NCBI GenBank assembly: GCA_024509875.1
Contig: JAMPIV010005822.1
Location: 1-64,000, forward strand
DNA: 64,000 nucleotides
Reading direction: 5' to 3'
Source of the DNA: Oreohelix idahoensis
Lineage: Eukaryota; Mollusca; Gastropoda; Stylommatophora; Oreohelicidae
Positions 21,178 to 32,458 of the stretch are shown piece by piece. The translations under genes and the position numbers were made by a program. Numbering within the stretch: position 1 is the first letter of the stretch; each line of letters starts with the position of its first letter. The notes beneath the pieces are model-generated. The model was not told the DNA's origin. It saw only the letters and a list, made by a program, of their open reading frames with translations, and ran no database searches.

Positions 21178-23987
21178 ATATGATCTTATTATAGTAATAG
21201 GAATCCTCAATGCAAAAGTTGGTACACACAATACATATAATGAAAGAGTAATGGGGAAATGTGGAAGCGGAACAGCAAACGAAAATGGGAATAAATTAAT
21301 AAGTTTCTGTAGTATTAACAACCTGGTCATTGGAGGAACACTTTTCCCACATAAAGAAATTCACAAATTAACATGGGAATCACAAATGGCAATGTCTGCA
21401 GAATGGGAGAAGATCGGCTGCCACGACAGGCATGGGAGGCAGGGAGCCGGGGATCCGGGACCCCGGGGCGGCCCGGGGTCCGCTGAGGGGACAACATTGG
21501 ACATTCTTTGAAGGACCGAGGACTAGAATGGAACCAGGCCAGGAGAAAGACAGCCGATGGGATAGTCTGGCGCTCTCTCTTCCAAAACTCTACCCCTCAC
21601 GGTAGAAGGGGAACGACTAAGTAAGTAAGTATCACCAAATGGTCGGGACAGAAACCAGATAGACCACATCATGATTAACGGTAGATGGAGACATGCATTA
21701 CAAGATGTGAAGGTAAGAAGAGGTGCAGATGCGGGAAGTGATCACCATTTAGTAGCAGCAAAACTGAAAGTGAAACTAAGAAGGGCTGGACCAACTGTAA
21801 CTACACAGAAAAGGTTTGACATCAGCAAATTGAAGGACCCCCTTACCAGAAAAGCTGTTGCGGCTGACATAAAGAAACGATATCAATTTGCCAAAAGTCA
21901 GATAAAGACATTGACTGATGATATAGACCAGAAATTCTACACCATTTTAACAATATATAAGGAAAGCAGCAAATCATGCTTGGGATTCCAGGAAAGGAAG
22001 AAGCAAGACTGGATAACACCAGAAACATTAAACACCATAACACTGAGAAAGGAAATGAAAAGAAAGAAAACAGAAGCGAAGTCCCCCAGGTTAAAGGAAC
22101 TTTATAGCGAACAGCACAGTCAGCTGGACAAGGAAAATAAACGCCAAACCCGACCAAACAAAAGGAATTTCCTAGACGATCTTGCAAGACAGGCAGAAGA
22201 GGCAGCACTGAGAAATGAACAAAGCACAGTATACAAAATAACTAAATTCATCAGCGGAAAACGAGGTGCAAACAATATTACATTAGTAAGAGATAAGCAA
22301 GGAAATCTCATCACGACAGCAGAGGGACAGGAAACAAGATGGCTAGAGCACTTCAGAGAAAATCTGAACAAGGAACCACCAGAGACACAATTGAATGTTC
22401 CTGAGGCTGAAAACGATCTAGATGTAAATACAAACATTCCACGGAAAGTAGAAATCATAACAACAATCAAAGGGTTAAACAACGGAAAAGCTCCTGGCCA
22501 TGATAACTTAAATGCAGAGCTATTTAAGACAGACCCAGAGCTAGCTGCAGAACTATTAAAACCACTATTTGCACAAGTCAGGAAAACGGGGACAACACCA
22601 TCAGAGTGGAACAAAGGAATAATTGTCAAATTGCCCAAGATGGGAGATCTTGCAGACTGCAATAATTGGAGAGGAATCACTATTCTCTCAGTTCCCAGCA
22701 AAATACTAGGCAGGATAATTATACAGAGAAATTCAAAAGCAGTAGACCACAAACTGAGGAAAGAAGAAGCAGGATTTAGAAAGAACAGACGATGTGTAGA
22801 TCATATATTCACTCTAAGGAACATTATAGAGCAGTGGTCAGAATGGCAAAGACAGCTGTACATTAATTTCGTTGATTTTGAAAAGGCTTTTGACAGCATA
22901 CATAGGGACAGTTTATGAAAAATACTGAGGGCTTATGGAATTCCAAGCTGTATAGTGTCAATCATAAAAAGCCTCTTTGACAACTTTACGTGTAGTGTTG
23001 GGCAGAGCAACCTAACCTTTGAGGTGAAGACAGGAGTACGACAGGGATGCCCCTTATCAACCACTCTATTTTTAACAGTCATAGACTGGGTGATGTGCCA
23101 GACAACAGTCCAAGAGGAATAAGATGGACAACATTTTCTACATTGGAAGGTCTGATATATGCAGATGACATTGCACTACTAGCACATTCACATCAACACA
23201 TCCAGGAAAAAACAGATAGACTTAATAAGTTTAGCCAGCATGTGCGCTTGAACATCAATTTAAAGAAGTCAGAGGTCATGACGCTCAATGTGAGCAACCC
23301 TGAGCCCATATCAGTAAGGAATAAGCAACTAGTACAGACAGACACCTTAACATACCTAGGATGCATAATAACACCAGACGGCGGGACAGGCAAAGAAATC
23401 AACATCAGAATGAATAAGACAAGAACAGCATTTTTTGCCTAAACAAAATCTGGAAGTCCTCTCAATACAGCACAAGCTCAAAATAAAGATTTTATCAGAG
23501 ATGTGTGCTTTCTGTGCTTCTCTATGGTGCAGAATGCTGGAGAGTTACAGAGAAGGAAATAAATGTCGATAGTGTCCTCTTTTCACACATTATGCCTAAA
23601 AAAAATTCACCGAATCTTTTGGCCGAATACCATCACCAACCAAGATCTGCTTACTCGGAGCAAGCAAGAAGACATGCACACCATCATAGCTGGCATACGC
23701 TGGAGCTGGGTTTTCCATGTCCTCAGAAGAGACCCCGATGCCATCACAAGAACAGCTAGGCTTTGGACCCCTGAAGGAAAACGAAAGAGGGGCCGACCAA
23801 AAACAACCTGGCGGAGGACTGTGGAGGCTGAGATGCAAAGAATGAACCACAGTTGAGGCACTGTACAAAGGATGGCCACCGACCGAGTAAAGTATAATCA
23901 ATTTGTTGTTGCCATACAAGACGCCACTAGGCGTGATGGCCACTGACTGCTTTGACGGTCGGCGGCTAAGGATCAAAGAAGAAGACA
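21178..23987 (+). pseudogene. RTE-type non-LTR retrotransposon, copy 1 (RTE-B)
   Basis: Begins inside the apurinic-type endonuclease (IGILNAKVG where GD-x-NA is usual). After the nested RTE-A fragment it continues with RNQIDHIMING and GSDHHLVAAKLK (the SDH motif of the endonuclease). A long linker and the reverse transcriptase follow (KAPGHDNLNAEL, NWRGITILSVPSKI, FVDFEKAFDS, YADD near 23159). Lesions relative to the copy at 40679: TGG to TGA at 22916-22918, a 7-bp deletion near 23108 between CAG repeats that shifts frame, and a further frame break near 23440. The 3' end is a short GAAGAAGA tail at about 23980-23987. The encoded protein would have nicked target DNA and primed reverse transcription. 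This copy cannot. Confidence 0.92.
21390..21630 (+). mobile_element. RTE-A 3' fragment nested in RTE-B, with target-site duplication
   Basis: About 240 bp matching the 3' end of RTE-A (compare 7920-8158: TGTCTGCAGAATGGGAGA through AACGACTAAGTAAGTAAGT). It is flanked by ATCACAAATGG (21379-21389) and ATCACCAAATGG (21631-21642), an 11-12 bp duplication with one extra base. It splits the RTE-B endonuclease frame exactly between HKLTWES and SPNGRDRNQ. A local GC-rich segment (CCGGGACCCCGGGGCGGCCC at about 21455) is unlike the parent copy. Confidence 0.92.
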
Positions 23988-23989
23988 GG

Positions 23990-24262
23990 TTCCTATAGTA
24001 GCTTTCGAAGGCCTTCACTATGTGTTGTGTTTCTGTCTGTGTGGTCCCTTCTGAATCCACTATTTGGCCTATCTGCCTGCAGCGTTGTATATTTTGTTCT
24101 ATCGCCATGTATTGTTTGCTGAGAGTCTCTTGTGTGATTGTGTTGAGTTTTGTCCATAATAGGGCTAATTGGAACCTGTGGTGTTTATATGGTTCTAGTT
24201 CATTTTGTAGCGTGAGAATGGAGGGAGAGTTTTTGTCTGTTTGCTGTTTTTGCAATTAATGT
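23990..24262 (-). pseudogene. L1/Tx1-like LINE, segment just upstream of the RT domain
   Basis: Minus-strand frame with LQNELEPYKHHRFQLALLWTK, YMAIEQNIQRCRQIGQ, IVDSEG and KAFESYYRNL. This is the conserved lead-in to the RT domain of L1/Tx1-type ORF2 proteins (helix, then I-x-D-x-x-G, then F-x-x-YY-x-x-L). It is cut at the low-coordinate end by the 3' tail of RTE-B. The piece at 16975-18085 is the far C-terminal part of the same protein class on the same strand, and the RT palm between them is missing. Confidence 0.7.
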
Positions 24263-25759
24263 GTTGTTTTTATTAACACATTTACTACCGCAAGCCACTC
24301 AGAGCGCCAATCTAATTTTAGTAATAAAACGAATGAAAAATGTACTGAAACACTCTCTGATCTGGTTCGAGATTTTAAGTTGCCACCGGAAAACAAATTC
24401 TCAAAGCATGGTTGTTGTAGAACACTGGAAAATTGATATTATGTTCATATTTTTCAGCGTTTTGGGTTAGTTACCAAATCGTGTAAAACTGTTTACCGTG
24501 GCAACTAGTGATAGGACTACAAAAAATGCGTGTACATCTCGTCTAACGGCTGAATAGGATAGAAACGTGTTTCAACAATTGACTGATAGATCTAGCGACG
24601 AGTACAAGAGAGAAAACGGTGTGCACATTGATTGAAATTGTGATTTTGATAGAGATGGGGTGCAAGCAGTTATAATTGTAAAAATATTGCAAGTCCTTGG
24701 CCATCGGAGGCCGTTAAATAGCAACAACCTCTATTAGAGTTTACAACCGGTGATTATTGTAATAGCACATTCATTTATCTTTAAAATGACGTGTAATTCA
24801 TAAACATTTGTAAACAATTACGAAAACTACATTTTATTTTTTATTTATTTTTTTCTTCGTACGCCCGCTAATACTCGAGGCGAAATCTCAGGTTATTATT
24901 AATGTCTAACCTGACATTGATTTTACGTGAGACAGGTGTCCCTCGCCATTCAGGCAGATACTTGCCGATTTCGGAGGTACCCATTAGAGCTGGGTCGGCT
25001 CAAGAGCCGCCAATCCCTGGTCGACGACACTCCTTCAAATGTTCTCGCCAGGTCTCGAGTTAATCCAGTCCAAATCTCGGTCGACGAAAAATCCTCAAAT
25101 GCCGTCGCCCAAGTTTGATCTTGGATCACCCGGTCGCCAGAGCGGTGTGGTACTACAGCTTACTTTGTGCAAACACCTGCAGGATGTATATGGGAAAAAC
25201 ATTTAATTCGGCCACAGTGTGTTTTTCAATTCGGTAGTTAATGTGCACAACTGTGAATAAATAACGTTATATCATAAGTGCCACAACGATGATAGTGTCA
25301 ATCAAGTTATCATAATCAAGTTTAATGTTCCAAAGACTATATATGTTCACTGAAATTCGAAGATCAGATATAACTAGTCAATCATGTTTGCACTGAGCAA
25401 TGAAGATCCCTGAAATGATTGTCATAATTGTATCATTCTTGTGTCCTTTTGGTCACCCATCTTGGCTTAGGTTATGTCCTTTAAAAAACCACACTTGAGC
25501 GAAATTGTTAATAAGATTCGTATAAATGTACCTTTGTTCATATGCTATTTATGGAAACAGTGTCTCTTCGAAAATATTCGCCATATGTTTCTGGTACACC
25601 AGTGTCATGTAAGAAATGGTGTTTTTTTACCAGTTCATGATATCTCGTTGCTTATTCATACGGTGATCAGGTGGTCAGTTAATGTGCCAAAGTTAATGAG
25701 TCACATCTAAGTATCACTGCAGATGACCCAACATTTGCAGTAAGAATATAAGAGACACT
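24263..25759. other. Stretch without recognisable genes; CpG-rich patch at 24935-25140
   Basis: AT-rich overall. The patch at about 24935-25140 is CpG-rich and carries an internal, imperfect duplication (GGTCGACGACACTCCTTCAAATG at 25019 against GGTCGACGAAAAATCCTCAAATG at 25079; roughly 60-bp period), probably part of an unidentified dispersed repeat. The 63-codon frame over it starts with GTG, not ATG, and I do not call it a gene. Confidence 0.45.
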
Positions 25760-27432
25760 GTCAATCTTGTCTTATTGTTTGATGCAGCGAGACAGTGCAC
25801 CAGCAAGTACATTATTGTCACCTTTTATCGGGCGTATGGTGTAGTCATATGGCTACAAATTGATAGCATAGCGTGCTACGCGCTGATTCTTTAAGTTTGA
25901 TTTTGGCAAGAAAGCAAAGCTTTCTGATCTGTCTCTATCGTGAATGGTGCTCTCATCAAGAACCCTGCAATTTCGAGATGCACCACACTATCGCCAGGAG
26001 CTCCCGCTTCCCTATTGGATAATTTGCCTCGGTACTGGACAGTTTCCGACTTGTATAAAGTACCGGGTGGAGATCCCTGTTCACATACTGCATCAGGGCT
26101 ACGCCAATTCCGTCTTGCGAGGCATCTGTCCTGAGCACAAACGGTAAGCGGGCATCAGGCAGTTTTAAAATAAGTGCATTTGAAAAAACAAAGTGTTAAT
26201 GCAGTTTAAAATATCATTACAAATCTGGCTTCAAACAATTTTATTAAGAGAGTCCTTCTTGAGCAACGAGGACAAAACTTAAGTAATCGTTGTGAAATTT
26301 GGCATAAAATTTCCGATAGAAATTGATGATTCCAAGAAGACTACGGACATTTTGTGTGTGTGTGTGTGTTAAGAATGTCAAGATTCACAATCTTAGAGAT
26401 AGTATTATCTTCAGTTTTTAAGAAGTCATGGCCAACTTTATGTCCTAAAAAGGAAATTTCATGAAAACTAATCTGAATTGTGGATGGTCTTGCACTAAGA
26501 TTATGCAAGCGATGAGTATGAAGCAAAGATTTGAGACCAGAAACCTGTTCGTCCCATTAATCATGAAACACACAAATACCATCTATGTAAGTGACGATTT
26601 CAGTTCTATAAGAGAAAATGTTCCTCGCCATGCGCACGAAAGTTGCAGGAGCAATCACTAAACCAAAACACATATAGTTCCAGTGAAAATGTCCTTTCAA
26701 AGTAGAAAAAGCAGTAAAAGGCTTAGATCTTTCTGTGAGTGGAACTTGTCAATAGCCTTTTGATAAATCAAGTTCGCTGAAATACGTAGCATTGGAAAGG
26801 TGATCTAATACATTTTCAAGAACCGGCATCGGTTCAGAATCACTCTCAGTTATGCTATTAAGTCGTCCAAAAACAATGCCATTTCTAACAGATTTCTCTA
26901 TTTTCCTAATGATTACCATTGGAAATGAATAAAGTGATTCAGATGATGAGATAATACCGAGGTGAAGCATCTTATCTAATTCTTTCTCTAACTGTGCCTG
27001 AAAATGTATACGAATAGGATGATGGTCGCGAAGTTGAATATCATGAGCAATGATATTTATTTGACCAGGAATGTCAGTAAGAACGTCTGGATAAGATAGT
27101 AGAAGACACGAAATCTCCCTTTGTTGATCAGCTGACAGATCAGAAGAAATGGAAACATCTTTCCAAGATTCAGTAAACTGAAATGGCATTAAAGGAATCT
27201 GTAAAGGGATATCTAGGAAAGAAAATTGTTCTTCCTGTATAACATCCAGTAAAGAATTATGATCGATGCTTTTGTCGATAGCGTCGAAGACAGGTCTAAG
27301 ATTGTTAGGTCTTGGATGAAATTTTTGGAGCATGTTAATATGAAACGTTTTTTCTTTGCCCTTCACATCCATGATATAATCTACATATGATATCATTGTG
27401 ATAACTTTGTATGGGCCGCTAAAAGAAATCAA
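25760..27432 (-). pseudogene. Ty3/gypsy pol fragment, Gmr1-like order (integrase end, RT, RNase H)
   Basis: Minus-strand reading. It starts with the integrase C-terminal GPY/F-type module (GPYKVITMISYVDYIMDVKG ... HINMLQKFHPRP). In the same frame follow a linker with YPDVLTDIPGQ and reverse transcriptase (LHLGIISSSESLYSFP, FSELDLSKGY). TGA replaces the expected Trp after KGY at about 26749. Distal RT is readable, with YIDG at about 26588-26599 in place of the YIDD active site, then RNase H (LRTDASQDGIGVALMQY at about 26090-26138) to LAGALSRC near 25790. Several further stops occur. Integrase joined directly upstream of RT is the Gmr1-like pol order, not the usual gypsy RT-RH-IN order. Confidence 0.85.
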
Positions 27433-28927
27433 TAAACCCCAGTTGTTTCAGATCCAACTTGGCCCCAGCTCATCCACAGAACTAACTAGTGAGGTGAACG
27501 CCTAATATGGTGCTTTTCCTGGATATAAGTGTTACTACAAATAGTGAAAACAGTGATAGTTCTTGAGGTTCACTCTTTCACGGGAGAAATACTTCCAGTA
27601 TTGGGAAACATCTGGTTGTTAAAAACTTGTTACATGTGATGATGATGGTTCTTTTATCTGCCAACTCTGTGTTAGAGCGCCGATTCTGCACAGTGTATGT
27701 ATCTATGGATATACTCCACTGCGGCTGGTAAATATATAAATCTGGATTTGGTAAGTCCAGTGGTTAAATTTTATTGTTCTCAAATACCATTTGGCGAGTG
27801 AACGTTTCTAAATGAAATTGGTAACGCAAAAGCCAAGTACAGGATAAAATTAGCAAACAAAAGAAGACCGCTAGACGCCCTTCTGATCAGGTCTGCGAAG
27901 AATACAAGAAAGACATTTATGGAAAAAATGCTGCAACTGTATATACACACAGGCGGGACAAGACGATCTCTTCTCTACTCCATCAGTCCTGACTAGGTTT
28001 AAAAGGCACACATTGTTTCCTTACTCCTACACGCTAGCAGACGTTGCTGGCGGCTGAGTCGGTTGGGTTGAGTTACTTTAACTCGCCCGCCCCTGCTCGC
28101 GCCGGCGGTCAGCGTACAATCTTAATTATTATTTAATTTTTCCATACGAGCTCCCTAAAACAATGATCGCCTGTCATTAAATAGCTATTAAATTGTCTAT
28201 GTCTGTTTGTTTTGTCGTATGATATTAAAATAATAGACACTATAATAACAAATATACACAATTTAATATAACGTTTATATCTATACTACCACTATCAGTC
28301 GCTTTAATGCCTATAAGTCCGGTCAGCTAAACCGTCGGGTTTATCTCTCTCCTGTAGAGATTAAGTGTCGCGTCTGCATACACTGTTAACCTAATTACCG
28401 TCTAAAGTATGTGGGTAGCGGGTGGCGTGATTAAACATTTTTTTAAAAATATCTGGTATGAAATCGCTACGCGTTACTTTATTTCCCTCGTGTTACTAGC
28501 GAGAAAAATCTAAGTGAAGAATACATGTTAAAAGCTATCACTTTTTAAATCATTAGCACTATTATCCTTTTACCAGAAAATACAGAATGAAATTCTCCAC
28601 GAATACTAATACACCATATCCACAAGAATTGGGTTCTATGACTGCGCGCTAGAATATTCAAAATTCTGACTGACTTCTGGTAGCTGGGTTAAGAAAACAT
28701 CAGTATATATATCATTACATTTCTCTGATCTCCAATGTTGTTAATTTCACGCTACTGTGGGAACGAAGAATTCAGAAACTAGTGCTCAAGATGAAAGCTT
28801 ACGATTCGGCTACCAGAATCGCTCGTCTGGCGCTGTTGACCGACATCAGAGGCTTTACTTACGGCTAACTGGTTACTCTTTAAAATGCCCGTGTCTCGAG
28901 ATCAAAGAACACGTGGGATTTGCTTTC
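27433..28927. other. Stretch without recognisable genes
   Basis: Mixed composition with a GC-rich segment at about 28080-28115 (CCCGCCCCTGCTCGCGCC). By position it could hold upstream integrase remnants of the 25760-27432 element, or LTR sequence of the 29 kb element, but I could not read either. Confidence 0.4.
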
Positions 28928-29126
28928 CTGTTATCACTGACAGGTCATGAAGTTTGTAAACACTTTGTTAGCTCGTGTTAAAAGAAAAGAGGCGTGACGA
29001 AAGAGTAGCTGTGTAAGTGAAAACAGACAGTAAAATGCATGTTTTTAGCTAGCAAATCACAGTGCAGATAGGAGGTTACAATAGGCTGTCAGATTACTGT
29101 AGACTCTTTTTCCATTACACATCACA
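28928..29126 (-). mobile_element. Possible 3' LTR piece of the 29-34.7 kb gypsy element
   Basis: About 195 bp that recurs in the same orientation at 38112-38303 (shared blocks: GAAGTTTGTAAACA, GGCGTGACGAAAGAGTAGCT, GTTACAATAGGCTGTCAGAT). On the minus strand both copies start TGTG. This copy lies directly downstream of the RNase H end of the minus-strand gypsy remnant. The other lies beyond its gag end. That placement, at both ends of one element, is what LTRs would show. The far (low-coordinate) end of the LTR was not found. Confidence 0.5.
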
Positions 29127-29164
29127 GTACGTCCGGGTTTGAAGATGTAAAACCCATTCATGTC

Positions 29165-29855
29165 TCATTAATTGAAACAGAGCTGCTGTCGTCCGTAGCT
29201 ACATAGTAATTGTTATCTTCACTTGCATTATTCTATTCGTTAGTCCAATGGCAACTCATAAAGTCAGCGCCTACGTTTTCTCTCCTTTGTATGTATTGTA
29301 CTTTGAACGAATACACACTTAAAAAAATAGCCCAACGCATAATTCTTGCGTTAAAATCCTAATTAGCCCATACGAACGCCAAAGGAGCATGGTCACTTTG
29401 TACTGTGAATGGAACTCCATATAATATTCATGGTGTCTCTTTCAACCGTCGAATAGTTTTTCTGCGTTATGTTTCCTGCTCCCATAAACGACTGGAAACA
29501 ACAGGTTAAGGTGTTTGTCGTCTGACTGCAGCAGTTTCGATCCAATTCCGTAAGCACTGGTATCAACCCGTAACACAAAAGATTTCTTGAGGTCAGGTAA
29601 CCTTGGAATGGAATATGTGTTCAGCTGGTCCTTAAGAGTGACGTACTCGTTTTCGGACTCGGTGGTCCAGACAACTTTATCCGGTTTTCCTTTTCGCGCG
29701 AGGTCCGTTAATGGCGCATTAAGTCCGTTAATGTTTTTAATAATTCTGTAGTAGTACGCTCAAAGTGAAAGGAGATCGAGTTTTCTTAGTTTTGGGCCTA
29801 GTTGCGGCTGTATTTTCTCGGTGTTTTTCTCTACTGACCACATACAACCTTGAGA
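29165..29855 (-). pseudogene. Gypsy RNase H remnant
   Basis: Minus-strand reading across several stops and shifts: KPDKVVWTTESENEY (the W-x-x-x-x-x-x-F/Y lead into RNase H), KKSFVLRVDTSAYGIGSKLL (the D-x-S/T active-site block at about 29560), a damaged middle and VQYIQRRENVGADFM near 29265 (the Y-I-x-G-x-x-N-x-x-AD-x-(L/M)S end of the domain). It joins abruptly at 29855/29856 to the start of RT, so the whole RT catalytic core has been lost between them. Confidence 0.75.
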
Positions 29856-31068
29856 TGGCGTCTCATTTGTCGGCTTCATATCGAATTCAACGAGATGTGT
29901 ACGACCCGGTATGTCGGTTAAGACTGCTGAATACTGTTTCAATAGAGCCTTCGTCTCTGTTTGTTGAGCGTCCGAGTGTTGTTGCCGAATTTAACGCCCT
30001 TATATTACTCTGTTTGTTGCAGGGGATATTCCATACAACTTTCGTCATCTCCGTCATCGTCGGTTGCTATAGCGACTGCCAAAAGATGTTTGGGGGAAGG
30101 CACCGGTCTTTCCAAGTAATTCTTTTACAGTTTTACGTGGCAGACTTTTTCCTTATTTTTATATAGATCTTGTAGTTGGTTCTGGAAATCTTTGTAAGGA
30201 TGGTGAACGGCCCTTGCCATCCGATACGCATTTTGTTGCTTCCGGTAGGGTGTAGCAACAAAACTTTCTCTCCTGGCTGCAATTCTCTCTCCTTAGCTGC
30301 TTTGTGTCTTTTATCGTGCTTTAAGCGTGCGCGCTTAAGGTTGGTTGTCGCTAGGTTCCATCCAACTTTTTGCCGTTCCTTTAACGCAGATACATACTTG
30401 GATGCTGAGACAACTGTCTCATCAGCCTTCTGGTCAGTCAGTGACTGTCGTAAGGACTCCAGCGGGCCCTTAATAGGTCTGCCAAATAAAAGTGTTTCTG
30501 GCGGTAGACCTGTAGAGGCCTGGGGGACTTCCCTGTAGGCGAAGAAGGCTGCAGGAATGAAAAGGTCCCAATGTTCTGGTTTTTCTTGTCCCTGATTACG
30601 TAATATCATGGTGAGGCTTCCGTTGTCACGGCCTATTAACCAATTTCCGGCCGGACGGTATAGGCTAGTGTAGATGTGCTGGTCCCTCAAGATCTTGAAG
30701 ATCTCCTCCATTAACAGGCTACGTAACTGGGATCCATTATCAGTGAAAACTTGTTGAGGAAATCACAACCGTGTAAAAATCTGCACTAGGGTTTCTGCTA
30801 CATGCTTGGAGTCCGTGCATGTTAGCGGTATAGCTTTGGCTCACATAGTGCAAGTGTCTACTAAGGTCAAGTTGAACTTGTTTCTTCGTTTAGTCCTTTC
30901 AAGGGGTCCTACAATGTCGACTGCTACCCGTTCCAAAGGAGTCCTCACTATCGGCATTTCTCCAATAGGAACTTGGGGTGTCCAATGCTTTGGAGCCACA
31001 CGCTGGCACTTGGTGCAGGATTTAATGTATCTGATATTGTTAATGTTCATTCGTGGCCACCAGTTCAT
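29856..31068 (-). pseudogene. Gypsy integrase, linker and first residues of RT (Gmr1-like order)
   Basis: Minus-strand reading from 31068: WWPRM and CTKCQ (the Cys pair of the H2C2 zinc module), AVDIVGPL with the first catalytic Asp, FTDNGSQ with the second, then YRPAGNWLIGRDNGSL. There the expected catalytic Glu of the (I/V)ER-x-N motif is Gly. FFAYREVPQASTG, a basic tail and WQGPFTILTKI (GPY/F module) follow to about 30133. A TGA interrupts near 30765. After a stop-containing linker comes the RT lead-in QYSAVLTDIPGRTHLVEFDM at about 29880-29940. Integrase therefore precedes RT. Segment 29856-30130 has a near-perfect inverted copy at 32459-32732. Confidence 0.85.
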
Positions 31069-32458
31069 TCATTCATAACCCTCCACTCCCAACGGAGCAT
31101 AGGCCTTCAACAAAAGTCCTCCTGTCACGTGTCATCATTTCAAGTTCTTTCAACGTTCTCATTATCATTTCACCTCTATTTCCAGCTCTCCTCTCCATGC
31201 GCTTCTTGGTCTACCTCTGCCTCTCTTGCCCTGAAGGCTCCAGAACAAGGACTATCTTGTAATGCTATCAACAAGTTTCCTCAGTGTGTGTCCTTTCCAT
31301 CGCCATCGTCTTCTTCTCATCTCTTATTCCACTGGCACTTGTATAGCTCTTCTCATCAGTTCCACGTTTGTCTGTTCCTCCAACTTTGTCGTTATTGCTG
31401 CCAAGATATGTGAACGATTCTACATCTTGTATTGGTGCTTCTTCAAGTTCAGCCCTGTTATCATTACCTGCATTTATTCTCATTATTTTTGTCTTTTCCC
31501 TGTGTATTTTCAGACCCAATTGCTGTGACCTCTCATCAAGTGTTTTCAATTTGTCCTGCATCTGATTACGGTTATGGGACAGAAGAGTCAAGTCATCAGC
31601 AAAATCCAGATCATCCAACTGCTTAGTCAGAGTCCACTGGATTCCATTTCTGTTGTGTGTTGTCGATGTTCTCACAACTCAGTCTATTGCTAGTAAGAAA
31701 AGAAATGGAGACAAGAGGCATCCCTGTCGCACTACTGTTCTTATGCCAAACGGTTCTATAAGCTGTCCTTCATAAAGAACTCTGCATGTCATGTCTTCAT
31801 ATTTTTTCTTTATTAAATTAATTATCTTTATGGGAACTCCATAATGCCTCATCAATTTCCAAAGTGATTCTCTGTCTACATTGTCAAATGCATTTTCGTA
31901 GTCCACAACTCTGATGTATAGTGGTGAATTCCATTCCAGACTTTGTTCAACTATTATTCTTCTTCTTCTTCTTCCTCGTTCGTCCTGAAAAGGACGGTGG
32001 TTGCGTTGTGTCTGTTTGCGCCTAAGCTGTGATATCTGCACCTTTCGGTCGACACATCTGACTTCTGCACGGCATTTTTTAGGGACCGGGTTTGCCTTCC
32101 CATTTCGATCCGTACTCGCTCAGCCAGACTGCACTGCTGCAGACTGTTTCCAGGACCACCACGTGGAGGTGGAGTACGGTCTTGACCAGCTCTGGTTCGC
32201 TGCTCCTGATGCAAGCAGTCAAGCTATGGGTCGCTGACTGCATTCACTATTGTTGCATCTTGGGGTCCCAACTATTATTCACAAAGTGGCTATCTAGTCT
32301 GTACAGGATCTGTTTTGTCCAAAACCGGCTTGTTCATTTCTCAGTTTCTTGTCTATGGACTCTTTTAATCTCTCATGGATAATCCTGTTTAATACTCTTC
32401 CTGGCACTGATAGTAACAATATTCCTCTATAATTTGTGCGCTCTTGTAAATTTTTCTT
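31069..32458 (-). pseudogene. RTE-type LINE reverse transcriptase (RTE-C), inserted in the gypsy element
   Basis: Minus-strand reading from about 32458: NYRGILLLSVPGRVLNRI, NEQAGFGQNRSCTD, [309-bp insertion], IIVEQSLEWNSPLY, VVDYENAFDNVDRESLWKL, VRQGCLLSPFLF, then FADD at about 31590, SFTYLGS and the C-terminal RQRGRPRSAW and DRRTFVEGLCS phrases. The 3' end is an (ATGA)n tail at about 31066-31078. It is 5'-truncated within RT and has stops and frameshifts. It separates the integrase Cys pair (31068) from the rest of the gypsy H2C2 module (about 32960-33000), so it postdates the gypsy element. Confidence 0.88.
31960..32268 (-). mobile_element. 309-bp short interspersed element with (GAA)n tail, 12-bp target duplication
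   Basis: Flanked by CAACTATTATTC at 31948-31959 and 32269-32280 (perfect 12 bp). Minus-strand orientation: starts GGACCCCAAGATGC, contains GCAGTCAGCGACCCATAGCT and CAAACCCGGTCCC, ends in (GAA)n. A second copy is at 37480-37790 on the plus strand. No tRNA-like head or reading frame is visible. It may be a SINE, or the 3' end of an unidentified LINE. Confidence 0.85.

Noticed and set aside
29765..30538. Plus-strand frames of 120-133 codons, including one with a signal-like start
   Set aside because: Antisense to readable minus-strand gypsy integrase and RT; shadow frames.
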